From Rhipicephalus microplus (lineage: Eukaryota; Arthropoda; Arachnida; Ixodida; Ixodidae), in assembly GCF_043290135.1 (NCBI RefSeq), contig NC_134710.1, positions 14,337,321 to 14,401,320 on the forward strand: a stretch of 64,000 nt of DNA. Direction: 5' to 3'. A program made the translations under genes and the position numbers. Each line of letters begins with the position of its first letter. The stretch's first letter is position 1. A model generated the notes under the pieces. It made no database searches. It saw only the letters and a list, made by a program, of their open reading frames with translations, and had not been told where the DNA came from. Below are positions 1 to 9,759 of the stretch, one piece after another.

Positions 1-1709
1 TCTCCAGTCTGGATGCTTCCCAAATCTCATGAAAGTGTCGAAAGTATCCGTCATATATAAATATGGAGATATTATTGATGCTAATAATTACCGACCAATT
101 TCAATTATACCTGTGTTTTCGAAGGCATTAGAGACAATAATTTTCTGCCGCATCAGTAGTTTTCTTAACAAACACAACATACTTTCAAAAAATCAGCATG
201 GTTTTCAGCGTGGCAAATTCACACAGACTGCGTTGTTAACGCAAAAGAATTGATGATAAAAAAAGCTTACGCTGGGTGTCTTCATTGACTATAGCAAGGC
301 AGTCGATATTCTTAATCATCACGTTTTACTCTGCAAGTTAGACGCCTATGAGGTGCGTGGTGTAGCCAATTCCCCATTTTGTACATATTTGATCGAGAGG
401 AAACAGTGTGTTTCAATCGCCAACTGTTTTTCTTCCTATAAAATCATTTCTTGCGGTGTGCCTCAAGGAAGCATCTTAAGGCCAATGCTCTTCAATATCT
501 ACATAAATGATATTGTCAACTTAAATAACGATGCTGAATTTCTACTGTACGCGGATGACACCAGTCTTTTTGTTTCTGGAAAAAATTCAGCTGAGACTAT
601 TGTCAAAGCCCAAGGCGTATTGTGAGATGTACTGCGGTGGTCTACTACTAATGGCCTGCGAATAAATGCAAAAAAATCGAAAGCTGTCTTTTTCAGGTAT
701 AGGCGCACGGAAACTAATCTTCACCAATCGTTAACGCTTGAGGGAAAGCCCATAGAGGTAGTGAAGAAACAAAGTTCTAGGTGTAACTTTTTCCGCTCAC
801 ATGACATGGTCATGTCATGTGGAATCATTTACCAGATCATTATCGCGTGCTGCTGGAGTATTGTCATGAGGTCGGCACTTTCTTCCGAAAAAAGCTAAAG
901 TCCAAATCTACCATGGTTTGTTTTCCTCGCACATAAACTACTGTCTGCTTGTCTGGGGCACCACAACCTTAGACAACGTAAAAACTATTCACTTATTGCA
1001 AAAAAGGGCACTGCGCTACATTGCAAGTGTCCCATGCAGTGCTTCCGCTGGTACATTATTATACTCCTACAAAATAGTCAGCATGCAACACATGTACAAT
1101 TTTTGACTCATTAACAAATACTTCTTTGCGAAGGAACACTTCCGAACATTTCATAAAGACTTATCAAACATAAGTCTTCAACACACAGATTCACCGACCA
1201 GAAGCATAGACAGGTGGCTTGTTCCTCGTTCTTGGACGAATTATTTTCGACAGTTCCTTAGATATACATTACCGTCCCTACTTAATATATATATATATAA
1301 ATTATGAGCACAAATTTTAATGTTCACAAATCAAGAAATGCGAGAATATTTGTTCACCCTGACCTAGTATATTTCTTTTTATCATGCTATGTTATCATTA
1401 CTCGATGTATCGCATTTTTTTCAGTCCCTGTCATGTTTATTTTGATTCTGTTCAGTGTATTCATGAGTTCAGATACACACTTATTAGTTTGGACTGTGAC
1501 TATTTGTTCTACTGTTGTACTTGTAGAATATTCGTCTAAGTTTTTGTTCTAATTGCCTACTTACAATACAGCAAATTTTTTAAGAGCTTTAATTTCAAAA
1601 CTGCTATCATGTACGTGGGCACTCTCAAATGGTTTTCAACCACTCTTCACCTGAGGGATCCCCCAACTGGTTGTAAAAGACTTGTTGAAAATAAATAATG
1701 AATGAATGA
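1..1709 (+). pseudogene. CR1/L2-like LINE remnant: reverse transcriptase and 3' end
   Basis: Three broken frames read as one non-LTR reverse transcriptase. About 29-253 gives the finger motif 'NNYRPISIIPVFSKALE'. About 353-625 gives 'CGVPQGSILRPMLFNIYIND' followed by the catalytic box 'LYADDTSLF'. About 918-1106 gives the C-terminal 'SHINYCLLVWG' motif typical of CR1, L2 and Jockey-type RTs. Frameshifts and stops separate the pieces, so it is dead. About 600 bp of AT-rich 3' UTR follows, ending near 1709 in AATAAATAATGAATGAATGA, a short (TGAA)n tail like those that end L2/CR1 elements. The 5' part (endonuclease, ORF1) lies off the window. The exact clade is an inference from motif style. Confidence 0.85.
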
Positions 1710-3133
1710 GCGTACGTGAAATCTGCGGAATTTTTTCAGATGTGAAGCATCTCTCTGAATCACGTGTGCAACTCCACACGTGCACTCCTACGAATGGGCC
1801 GCAACGCGTTCTCTTCGGCGCTGGTGTTGGAGCTGTGCCTAGTGGGTCAAGTCGCTGCTGCGCGTTGACGTCGGGCTCCCCTCGGACGCTTCCCTCACAG
1901 GTGCGCGCTGACGTTAATCTCTCCCTCACCCTCATTACACTCGCCACAGCGCCCGCAGCTTCCGACTTCTCAAACCACTCGCAACTCCCTTCACCCTTTT
2001 TACCGCCCGCAACGCTCGAGTGCCCGTCGAGTGAACACGCTCTTTCGGCTCTTTTCTCTGCGATAAAATTTACACGAAACCCAAAACGCCTCCCATGTCT
2101 GCGTTCAAACAAACTTTTACTGAAGTAAACACTACACTAAGTTTCGCTTCCAACCGTTTTTTCCAGCACCAGCGTCGACGCCCGTTTCAACCGTGTCAAC
2201 GTAGTGCGCACCTCTGCTGCTTCGCATCCCATCAGGGTTGCCTCTGTTTAGGGGCGAAGCTTCCTAAGGCCGAGGCTTGTCCATTGGTGTGTGCTGTAGC
2301 TATGATGAAGATGAAGATGACAAGGATGGTTACGAACAATGACTGGCTTGTCTTCTAGGTGACGAAAGAAACAAAACAAGACTGGCTTGTGCAGTACATG
2401 ACGTCTCGACACGCTATACGTTCAGTATGACTGGAAACAATCGACAACCACCTGGAGAACGTGCACATGCCTTGCCTCTGCCAGCTTCAGACTAGATGCT
2501 ATGCCAAGCGACACTGATGCCAAAGCAGTGATGCTATGCCACAAAGCAGTGAGGCACAACAAAATTCACAAGTCAATGAAACATAGAACTTATGACCAAT
2601 GACCTTGTATATAATTGCACACCTCATTGTCACTCATCTACATACAAGGGTGGACAATAAGACGGGTTATTTAAGGTATCGCCAAACAAACCCATTGCTT
2701 CGCCCTTTTAGGATCATTCACTGCGTGGAAATGACGTTTTGTTTTCCTATATTTCTTTAACGTTGCCATCCTACCTTCGCTTATCGTCCATCGTAGTCAC
2801 CGATAGCCTCTCCTAGCGACCTTCGCGAGTAAGCAGTCTTTGACAATTGGTCGAGCTTGCATTTGTGGGCACTAACAACGCCGCACGCTTCAAGACCCTT
2901 ACGCGGACTAGGAGGCAATCAAGTGGTAATCTTTAAGGGCGTCCGTTTGTCCCTCGTAGCAGTTTTAGTGTGTAACAAGTAGAAAATTTTGACCACCAAG
3001 GTGATGTCGGTGAGAGATTTCTTCTGTGAGTTGTTGAAACATAAAAATTCGTGCTTAATCTACATGGCAATGGCCGCTAATGGGGAATGAGAGACCAGAG
3101 CATTCGGCTTTTAGTTAACGCGCACGCTGCGAT
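1710..3133. other. Unassigned; GC-rich first part, repeat motif near 2248-2330
   Basis: 1710-2240 is GC-rich and open on both strands at once, with low-complexity composition on both; I see no domain. At about 2248-2330 'TTTAGGGGCGAAGCTTCCTA' is followed by AAGGC and a CTGTAGCT-type stretch. The same motif recurs at about 60022 next to a minisatellite, so this is a dispersed tick repeat rather than a gene. 2340-3133 shows nothing recognisable. Confidence 0.4.
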
Positions 3134-3580
3134 CCCCATTAGCAGCCATTGGGATGTACATTGAGCGCTATCTGACAAGAAAGGGTTGCTACGTTATACT
3201 CGCTGGGTGTAACTTCCTTAGTCTTAGAAAGGTTTAGCAAGCGATGAGCCGCAGTGCCATGAATACAATGAACTAATATACACCATGAACTCGAGGTGGT
3301 TAAAGGTGGGATGTAGATACGAAGCGCAAGCCGTAAGAAAGTAAAAGCCGAATTCTCCTGTCTATAATTCCCCATTAGCAGCCATTGGCATGTACATTTA
3401 GCACAATCTGACAGGAAAAGGTTGCTACGTTATACTCGCTGGGCGTAACCGCCTTGGTTTTCGAAAGTTTTAGCGAGCGTTGGGCCGCAGTGCCATAAAC
3501 ACAGTGAACTAGCATATACCAGGAATTCGAGGTGGTTAAAGGTGGAAAGCCGGCCCGAAGCGCAAGCCGTAAGAAAGTCC
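3134..3580. repeat. Tandem duplication, 236-bp unit, two copies
   Basis: 'CCCCATTAGCAGCCATTGG' occurs at 3134 and 3370, giving a 236-bp period. The two units stay alignable through 'GTTGCTACGTTATACTCGC', 'GCCGCAGTGCCAT' and 'CGAAGCGCAAGCCGTAAGAA', with many substitutions. The second copy ends near 3580 and runs into the minisatellite-bearing repeat at 3592. No coding potential was credited. Confidence 0.85.
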
Positions 3581-3591
3581 GCGTGTGCCAC

Positions 3592-3900
3592 CTCTCGTTT
3601 AGTCCTTGGAATGTCCGCTGGATGGCGGTGCTTATATATGGGGAATATATGATGAAAAGATGCGAGAGGGTGGTACTTGGAGTGTTGAATAGATGGACGA
3701 ATGGACACACAGACAGATGCATGGATGGACGCATGAACGGACGCAGGGGCGGATGCATGGACGAACGCAGGGAGGGACGCACGAACAGACGCACGCACGG
3801 ACGGGCGGATGGACGCATGGACGGTCACACAGACGGACGCATGGACGGACGGAAGCAAGAACGAATGGATGGACGAATGATTCGCCCCACTCTCCATCAT
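3592..3900 (+). repeat. Minisatellite of GGACG/GGATG-type units with its leader
   Basis: The leader at 3592-3690 contains 'GGTGGTACTTGGAGTGTT'. About 200 bp of degenerate 4/8/12-bp units (GGACGCATGGACGGACG and variants) follow. The periodicity keeps several frames open on both strands, producing artificial Arg/Thr/Asp-Gly-rich and Pro/Val/His-rich proteins that I do not treat as genes. A second locus with the same leader and unit lies at 60022-60400. Confidence 0.85.
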
Positions 3901-4610
3901 TCACTCCGAGGATATGCTGTCAACTTTTTAAACTTTGTGCGCTTTAAACAAAGGGTGAAAAAATTTGACGAGCGCCATTATGTTACCATAGATTCAAACG
4001 TTTATCATTTCTGGATAAGCGCTACAAGTTATGTATTGAAAGGTTTTCTCTACAGTCACTATTTAAAAAGTTTTAACGACATTTTTTGTTTATCACCAGG
4101 CTTGGCGGATTGAAAAAAAATATTCTGACGTGCTCTATATGGCTCAGACCAATAATGCGCTCCTTGGAGACGCGTAGCGCTCATGTTTAGTTTTTATTAC
4201 TTGGTGCTTTTTAGCTGAATTACCCTGTACTGGAGGACCGTTGGTGTGCACTGGGATTCAACTGATTTCTATGTCACGTGCCCGTCCGTCATGACATTGA
4301 TATTTCAACAGCGACACTGTTTAGCCAGCCCTAATTTGTTTCTGGCCAGCCAGAAAACCATGATTATGCTAAGGGGGTATGTGTCCCAAAAATGGGGCAC
4401 CACTGCTTCATTCGAATGAAGCAGCCAGCGGTTAGCCCAACAAATCATAAACGGGTATGTCCTGCACAAATTGATTGAATTAAATTACTCACCAGTGGCC
4501 CAGTAAAAATGAAGAAGTAACAGTCTGCCCAACGAATGGCTGTGCAAGGCGACTGCGGCAAGCCCATAGACCTAGTGCGCAAACCGAAAAAAAAAAACGT
4601 CAGGCCTGCG
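3901..4610. other. No gene seen
   Basis: AT-rich sequence with frequent stops in all frames. It runs between the minisatellite and the dispersed repeat starting near 4611, and I recognise nothing in it. Confidence 0.5.
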
Positions 4611-5165
4611 TGCAAGACGCAGCACAGTCACAACGAAAGTTAGAAGAGCGGCCTTTCAGAGCCTTTTCTAAACATTCATTGGGTAACTGCTGCAAGAACA
4701 CTCACTTGATGGCCACAATGGCCTTAATAATAAAAAGTTTAGAATAGTAGGCCGGCATTCGCTATGCAATTTTTCGCCATTCTTTGGAGAAGCGTTGTAT
4801 CCGCTAAAATATTGCGAGGAATTTTGTGGAAATTGTTCATGCAGTGGCTGGCGACGATTGGGAGTTATGCCTGACGTGGGTGCGCGCCACAGTGATTAGC
4901 TAAACGAAATCAAGCTTTTTTAATGGGCTGGAGCATTGGGCAACCCACTCGTTGCTCTATTCGCATTGTGTGACGATTGCTCGTTTTTTCGCTTTTTTAA
5001 AACGCTTCACAAGTCATGTTACCACGATTGCTTTACCGACGTCAAGCCTGCCTAAGGCAAGTTTACCAACAAGTCCCAAGCACCGGCGGGGCTGAGTGGT
5101 ATAATACTGGACTGGCAGCGAGCGGACTCGGGTTCGAGCACCACTGGGTTATTGGTACTGAGTTT
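4611..5165 (+). repeat. Dispersed ~550-bp repeat ending in a tRNA-like segment (copy 1)
   Basis: Alignable with 59470-60005 through shared blocks: 'CACTCGTTRYKCWATTC', 'GCATTGTGTGACKRTT', 'CAAGCCTGCCTARGGC' and 'AAGCACCGGCG'. The 3' end (about 5090-5155) looks like a tRNA half: a box-A-like 'GGCTGAGTGGTATAATACTGG' region (given here only approximately) and the box-B-like 'GGGTTCGAGCACC'. A conserved 5' body with a tRNA-like module at the 3' side suggests a short non-autonomous retroelement or a composite repeat. I do not recognise a named family. Confidence 0.7.
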
Positions 5166-5650
5166 TTCTGCTAATTTCGTGCAATGTCGATCTACTGGCC
5201 CGTCGTAGTTGGCGTAGGCCTTGCATCGCTTTGGGGTCTGCTCGCAGCCACCATTGCCTTTCCCGTTCCCTAGTATATTACAGGGAAAATTGTTATGAGA
5301 TCACAACTCGGGTCTCGCGCAGCGCCGTAGTTGTCCGCCGCCGCCACAGGGATGAATGTTTGACGCTGTTTGACTACAAAAAAGCAACAAAAAGATTACC
5401 GTGTTAGTACATCTTTGCTAACTCAAATACTTAGTTTGTAATTCGTAGCTACTTATATCAGGAAACGGAGATATATTCACCGCTTGCTCATGGCGTATTC
5501 GGTTGGGTGATTTTGAGCGCTTTAGAGCACACTAGAAAGGGGCTGGGCCTTCGGTTGGTAGAATTCGAGCGCTCGCACTACGTTCGGTTGATTTTTTCAG
5601 AGCCTCAGCCTCTGACTCAGAGCGCTCCCGTTCCACTCCGACTTGAGAAC
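5166..5650. other. Spacer with clustered TTCGGTTG...GAGCGCT motifs upstream of a candidate exon
   Basis: No ORF is credited. Between about 5497 and 5640 'TTCGGTTG' occurs three times, and two of these are followed closely by GAGCGCT. A GAGCGCT also ends the block, about 40 bp before an ATG in reasonable context at 5651. The reverse complement of TTTGAGCGCT also occurs near 56137, upstream of the LINE ORF1. This may be a core promoter-type motif or just a shared repeat. Confidence 0.3.
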
Positions 5651-5686
5651 ATGGCGCAATCTGACCGGGACACGGAGGAAGGAAAG
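5651..5686 (+). CDS. Candidate first coding exon (12 codons), unknown gene
   Basis: ATG at 5651 opens twelve codons reading MAQSDRDTEEGK. It is followed at once by GTAAGG, a good splice donor after AAG, so the exon would end in phase 0. The GAGCGCT-motif cluster lies just upstream. No second exon could be paired with it; the ~98-bp tandem array starts 190 bp downstream. The call rests only on start context and donor quality. It could equally be chance within a longer uninformative open frame (5507-5908). Confidence 0.22.
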
Positions 5687-5874
5687 GTAAGGAGAGGCCC
5701 TGACGTCACTTGTTGTGAAGCCGCGATGAAGCCGGAAGCGGCCATAAACATAAACTTTTCTTCTGCCACACAACTTTGTCAACAGATGTGTAACATGTTC
5801 ACGCATATGTACACTACACACACAACACCTCAAATGTTTATTATATTTTTTCAGTTTCACTTTATTGACAATTC

Positions 5875-6275
5875 TTCGAAACATACAATTACAGTGGTTT
5901 CAGTTTAGTATACTGCTTAAAATACATAGAGAGTACAAATGAAATACATGCTAATATATCCCTATAATTCTTTCAAGTATCTACAATCCCAGTGGTTTCC
6001 AGTTTAATACTCCTTCATGTACACAATCGGTTAATAGGAATGAAATACAGGCAAACATATACTTATAAATCTTTCAAATATATACAATCACCATGATTTC
6101 ACTATATACGCCTTTATGTACACAATCGTTCCCAAGAAGTGATGCACACGAAAATACATACCGATAGTGTTTTCAAATGTACACAATCACAATGGTTTAA
6201 GCTTTGTATTCCTGGATGTATAACAATTGGTTATGAGAAATGATGTACATGCAAACATATATGGGTTTTCGCACA
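5875..6275. repeat. Diverged ~98-bp tandem array, four units
   Basis: The block 'TTCAARTATMTACAATC..AGTGGTTTC' recurs at about 5875, 5972, 6073 and 6172 (spacings 97, 101, 99). Each copy is followed by a GTACACAATCG-like block and 'AATGAAATACA'-like text. The units are strongly diverged. Confidence 0.8.
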
Positions 6276-6659
6276 TAAAACTTTAGCGAATACTTAAAAA
6301 CCAATACAATGATCAAAAACAGAATAAGCTAAAAACGAACACAAAACTGAGTCAGGACACACAAAAACAAAAGAGGTAATGCATAATTATGGGTAATGAC
6401 ACAGCTGGTTCATTTTATGCCAAATGTCCCAGCCATTTTGGCGACCATCTCAAGTGTATTCGAAAAACTCGTGCTGTATTGAAAATAGTGAACTTCTGGA
6501 ATATTAAGGAGAGGAAAAATATTTGGTCAGGTGGCTGTCTTCTGAACTTCCTGCAATGCCGTCTAGGTGTTGTATGTGAAAAATTTGATTGTAAAAGCAC
6601 CGCTATTTCTTTCTATATGAAACTCGGTCTACGTGACAAGTAACAAGAGTTTAACTTGG
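6276..6659. other. Unassigned, short open frame only
   Basis: A plus-strand frame of 84 codons (6389-6643) is open but shows no recognisable motif. Its C-terminal end abuts the inverted Penelope-like copy. Probably fortuitous. Confidence 0.35.
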
Positions 6660-7635
6660 GCGAGTTGGTTCATCGTGGTTGTGTGCTAGTCACAGCGCGA
6701 CAACTTCAGGAAGAGACAGAAAGGACAGGAAAGAGCACCCACTGTCAACTGAATTTAATGAATGTGCTACGAGCGCCTTTATACGGAGTACAAGAACAGT
6801 GCTCATGCGTGACGACACGTGTGACCACTAAAATTAATCTTAACTGAAAAAATAATACTCCCTCTCGGAAAGGATAAGTGAACGTGAATGATGCACTCAT
6901 CATTGGTTTACCTGATAAAAAATACTTCTACAAACTTGATTGATATGAGGGGTTTAACGTCCCAAAACCACTATATGATTATGAAAGACGCCGTAGTGGA
7001 GGGCTCCGGAAATTTAGACCACCTGGGGTTCTTTAACGTGCACCCAAATCTGAGCGCACGGGCCTACAACATTTCCGCCTCCATCGGAAATGCAGCCGCC
7101 GCAGCCGGGATTCGAACCCGCGCCCTGCGGGTCAGCAGCCGAGTACCTTAGCCACTAGACCACCGCGGCGGGGCTACTTCTACAAACTTTAAATTGGTAT
7201 TAAGTAAACCTATTCTCGTGATGAATGGCGCAAGATTGACTATTCCTGTTGCTGTTTAGTACACACACTTTTGAAAGCTTGCAAGGGGTGGAAAACAACA
7301 CGTTAATATCATATCTTCTGGCTATTTTTTCATTGTGAGAGACGTTATGTGGTATAACATGGAAAGGTTTTGGTCATTCTGTTTTTTTGTTGGTCCTGTC
7401 TTTTTTAACTTTACTTTCTGCAGGAGCGTTTCACAAACGATTGTGATGATTCTGTTAGGATATCCAGCATCTTTTTGTCTTTGAATCTGGTTTTTAAGCT
7501 TGACCTCACCCTTGTACTAACATGACTTCTGAAGGGTGGCCTGAATACATGTGGTGTCAATTCCTCTTTTTACTAGTTTTGAATGCCCACTATCAAAAGG
7601 CAGAACATTCTTAGCACTCCTGGGCTGAGAGCACC
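6660..7635 (-). pseudogene. Penelope-like element fragment, left arm of a fold-back pair
   Basis: On the minus strand, 7635 down to about 7440 reads as the end of a Penelope-like RT: 'PFDSGHSKLVKRGI' and 'DAGYPNRIITIVCETLLQK' are visible across frame breaks. About 7390-7190 and 6940-6720 match the reverse complement of 7690-7925 and 8140-8345. The GIY-YIG-coding part present in the right arm is missing here, so this copy is internally deleted. A Ruka-type SINE (6938-7174) sits inside it. The two arms meet near 7635 with their 3' ends facing outward. Dead copy. Confidence 0.75.
6938..7174 (-). mobile_element. Ruka-type tRNA-derived SINE with 15-bp target duplication
   Basis: The minus strand reads GCCCCGCCGCGGTGGTCTAG, then a box-B segment (GGGTTCGAATCCCGG), then the conserved body (AAATTTCCGGAGCCCTCC) and a short ATCAATC tail at 6938. 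It is flanked on both sides by 'TACTTCTACAAACTT' (6923-6937 and 7175-7189), a perfect 15-bp duplication that fixes both ends. The length of 237 bp fits the tick Ruka family, mobilised in trans by LINE machinery. The insertion is younger than the Penelope-like copy it interrupts. Confidence 0.95.
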
Positions 7636-8350
7636 AGCCAATACCCCAACAGCATCATCGCACTCATTTGCGAAACCCTCCTGCAGAAAGTAAGGTTAAA
7701 GGAAACAGGACCAAAAGAAAAACAGAATGACCAATGACCTTTGCATGTTACACGGTACTACGTACATAAGGTGTCTCACAATTTTAGGAAAAGAGCCAGC
7801 AGATATGATATTGTTGTTTTCCACCCCTTGCAAGCTTTCAAAAGTGCGTGTACTTAGAGCAACAGGAATAGTCAATCTTGTACCATTCGTCACTAGAATA
7901 GGTTTACTGAATGCCAATCAATTGTGTATGAGATACCGCTAACATGTGGAAAAATAAACATAGGTCAAACTGGGCAATGCTTTAATGATCGAGCAAGACA
8001 GCATGCTTTAAATGTTAAGAAGGGCTATAGTTGTCTCATGGCCGGACACCGTAAAGAAAGTAAGTGCAGTCCTAGGTTTCATAAAACACAGTTTTTGAAA
8101 AAAAAAGCAAGAAGAAAATATGAGAGATCTTAGAACTTTTTATCAGGAAGGCCAAGGATTAATGCATCAGTACACCTTCACTTATACTTTCCGAAAGAGA
8201 GTATTCCTTTTTCGGTTAAAAGTATTTTGTCATGGTCACACACGTGTTTTTGCAGATGAGCCCTGTTCTTGTGCTCAGTATAAGAACGCTCGTAGCACCT
8301 TCAATAAAATTCAATTGACAGCACTCTTTCCTGTCCTTCTTGTGATAAGA
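7636..8350 (+). pseudogene. Penelope-like element fragment with GIY-YIG domain, right arm of fold-back pair
   Basis: The plus strand encodes the C-terminal part of a Penelope-like polymerase. The pre-endonuclease segment 'ILLFSTPCKLSKVRVL' is followed by the GIY-YIG nuclease core 'YEIPLTCGKINIGQTGQC' with 'FNDRARQH' (7924-8050). Penelope-like elements use this nuclease to cut target DNA. The RT palm is absent, frames are broken near 7920 and 8100, and the 3' part (about 8140-8345) is AT-rich. The copy is 5'-truncated and joined at its 5' end to an inverted relative (6660-7635). Confidence 0.8.
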
Positions 8351-8981
8351 TTTTTATTATAAAAAGAATATTATTTTCTTAAAATTTAGGTATAATGATG
8401 AGTTTTCATTGTATCACAACATGGAGCAAATTGTATCTCAATACGGATAAAAATCACGATTTTGTGACATTCGTGATATTTTCTCGTATATTTGAGCAGC
8501 TTGAGAGGTCTAAAGATATTTTTTCCTCAAAATATACTTTCTGTGGAGTAAGTACTCACTACACAGATATTCATACAAAGTACACTACTGCAAAAAAATG
8601 AAAACATAACACATTTTGGCTTGATTCTTTGAAGCGAATGTGGCAAAAAAATGCACTAATATTATCGAGCTTCAAATACCTTACTTAAGCACATTTATTT
8701 AAAATGTACACCAAATTTCCTTTAGAAAAATAAGCGGTAGTTTTAGAATGACATTTCCCACAAACAGCACCCAGACGGCATTTTGACAAGAAGTTTAGAA
8801 GCCAGCCATATGAACAAAACTTTTTTCTCGCTGAAATATTCTAGCAGTTCACTATTTTCAACGCAGTAAGTCAGCACATTTTTTTTCAAATACATTTCAG
8901 ATGGTTGCCAAAGTGGCTGGACGGTTTGGCATGGAATGGTCCAGCTATATTTAAGCAAAATAACTTATACAAATAACAATA
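8351..8981. other. AT-rich spacer, no gene seen
   Basis: Stops are frequent in all frames and no repeat was recognised. It probably lies downstream of the minus-strand candidate gene whose poly(A) signal is at 8982-8987. Confidence 0.45.
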
Positions 8982-8987
8982 TTTATT
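8982..8987 (-). terminator. Candidate poly(A) signal AATAAA of the minus-strand gene
   Basis: AATAAA on the minus strand lies about 270 bp past the TAG at 9255-9257, in AT-rich sequence. It is consistent with the 3' end of the gene whose exons are called at 9255-9308 and 9674-9759. The motif is common by chance in AT-rich DNA. Confidence 0.3.
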
Positions 8988-9254
8988 CATCTACCATGAC
9001 CACACTAGAAAAAGTTGTTCAGGCATTGTGACACTAAAATTTTCAGCGTCGTACTGCCTAAACAACTTCTTTGATAAACTCAAAACTCAAGCCGAGAAAA
9101 AGCCACTCTATCACGGTGGTTGTTAAAGGCCTTGCGGCCGTAGACAATGTTGGAAATAAAAAAATCAACTCATCAGTGCTGTCACATCTTCTTCGTCATT
9201 ACTGACACGGAATATTTTTCGGTCATCCACGTGGAGGTTCAGGAACTAGGCATG

Positions 9255-9308
9255 CTATAGGCTGTGGTCGGGGTAGACTACGCAGGGCGTCAGCGGCACC
9301 CCCTCATC
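9255..9308 (-). CDS. Candidate terminal exon of an unrecognised minus-strand gene
   Basis: Read on the minus strand, 'CTCTTATACAG' precedes an exon of seventeen codons plus TAG ending at 9255: DEGVPLTPCVVYPDHSL. It starts in phase 0. The exon at 9674-9759 ends in phase 0 (GAA GAG before GTAAGT), so the two join in frame across a ~365-bp intron. GC content is higher than the flanks. The protein family is not recognised: the visible C-terminus is acidic and then proline/hydrophobic, with no motif I can name. Confidence 0.5.
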   Translation of the reverse strand, partial: DEGVPLTPCVVYPDHSL

Positions 9309-9673
9309 CTGTATAAGAGCAAATATGATTTCTCATAAACTGATGTTCGTGCTGTTCCGACAGCACCATATAGGAAGAATGTGTAGTGTGTATCCTTTGA
9401 AATGGCGTGTAATTGAAATTACACTGAACTTTAAGCATACAATCCATACATTCCGATAATTTCGTATGATAAAGATAAGCTAGTTTTACAGCATACAGCA
9501 AATTCCCTAATTGAAGTGAAGTGTAAGACTACAGCTCAAAAATGGCACTTACGAAAGCCTGAACTCACCTAAGAATCAAATTTCTTATAGGGTAATGAGC
9601 CAGTGTGAAAAACAATTCTTAAAGTACAACATTCAGAACATGTAGCAATAAATAAAACGCACAAGAAACTTAC

Positions 9674-9759
9674 CTCTTCATGTACAAACAGTGAAGGCAT
9701 CTCTGCTTTCTCTTTTACATTAGAACAAATGATTTCGGACGTGGCATTAGCGAAGAGGT
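9674..9759 (-). CDS. Candidate internal exon of an unrecognised minus-strand gene
   Basis: The minus strand shows a classic acceptor (TACTTTTTTTGCAG), an 86-bp exon and a perfect donor (GAG then GTAAGT). The reading frame without stops gives two bases completing a codon, then 28 codons beginning LFANATSEIICSNVKE and ending FVHEE. It joins in phase with the terminal exon at 9255-9308. The upstream partner must end with one base of a codon. The candidate start exon at 11073-11096 ends in phase 0, so either another exon lies between or the start assignment is wrong. Family not recognised. Confidence 0.55.

Noticed and set aside
1636..2128. 158- and 140-codon frames on opposite strands
   Set aside because: Mutually overlapping, low-complexity, no motif. 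Probably composition-driven.
3375..3947. Several long overlapping open frames on both strands around 3375-4113
   Set aside because: They arise from the GGACG-type minisatellite, whose periodicity keeps all frames open. The proteins are monotonous and mutually antisense.
5090..5155. Free-standing tRNA gene
   Set aside because: Box-A/B-like words are present, but no full cloverleaf with anticodon stem could be drawn, and the segment recurs as part of a dispersed repeat.
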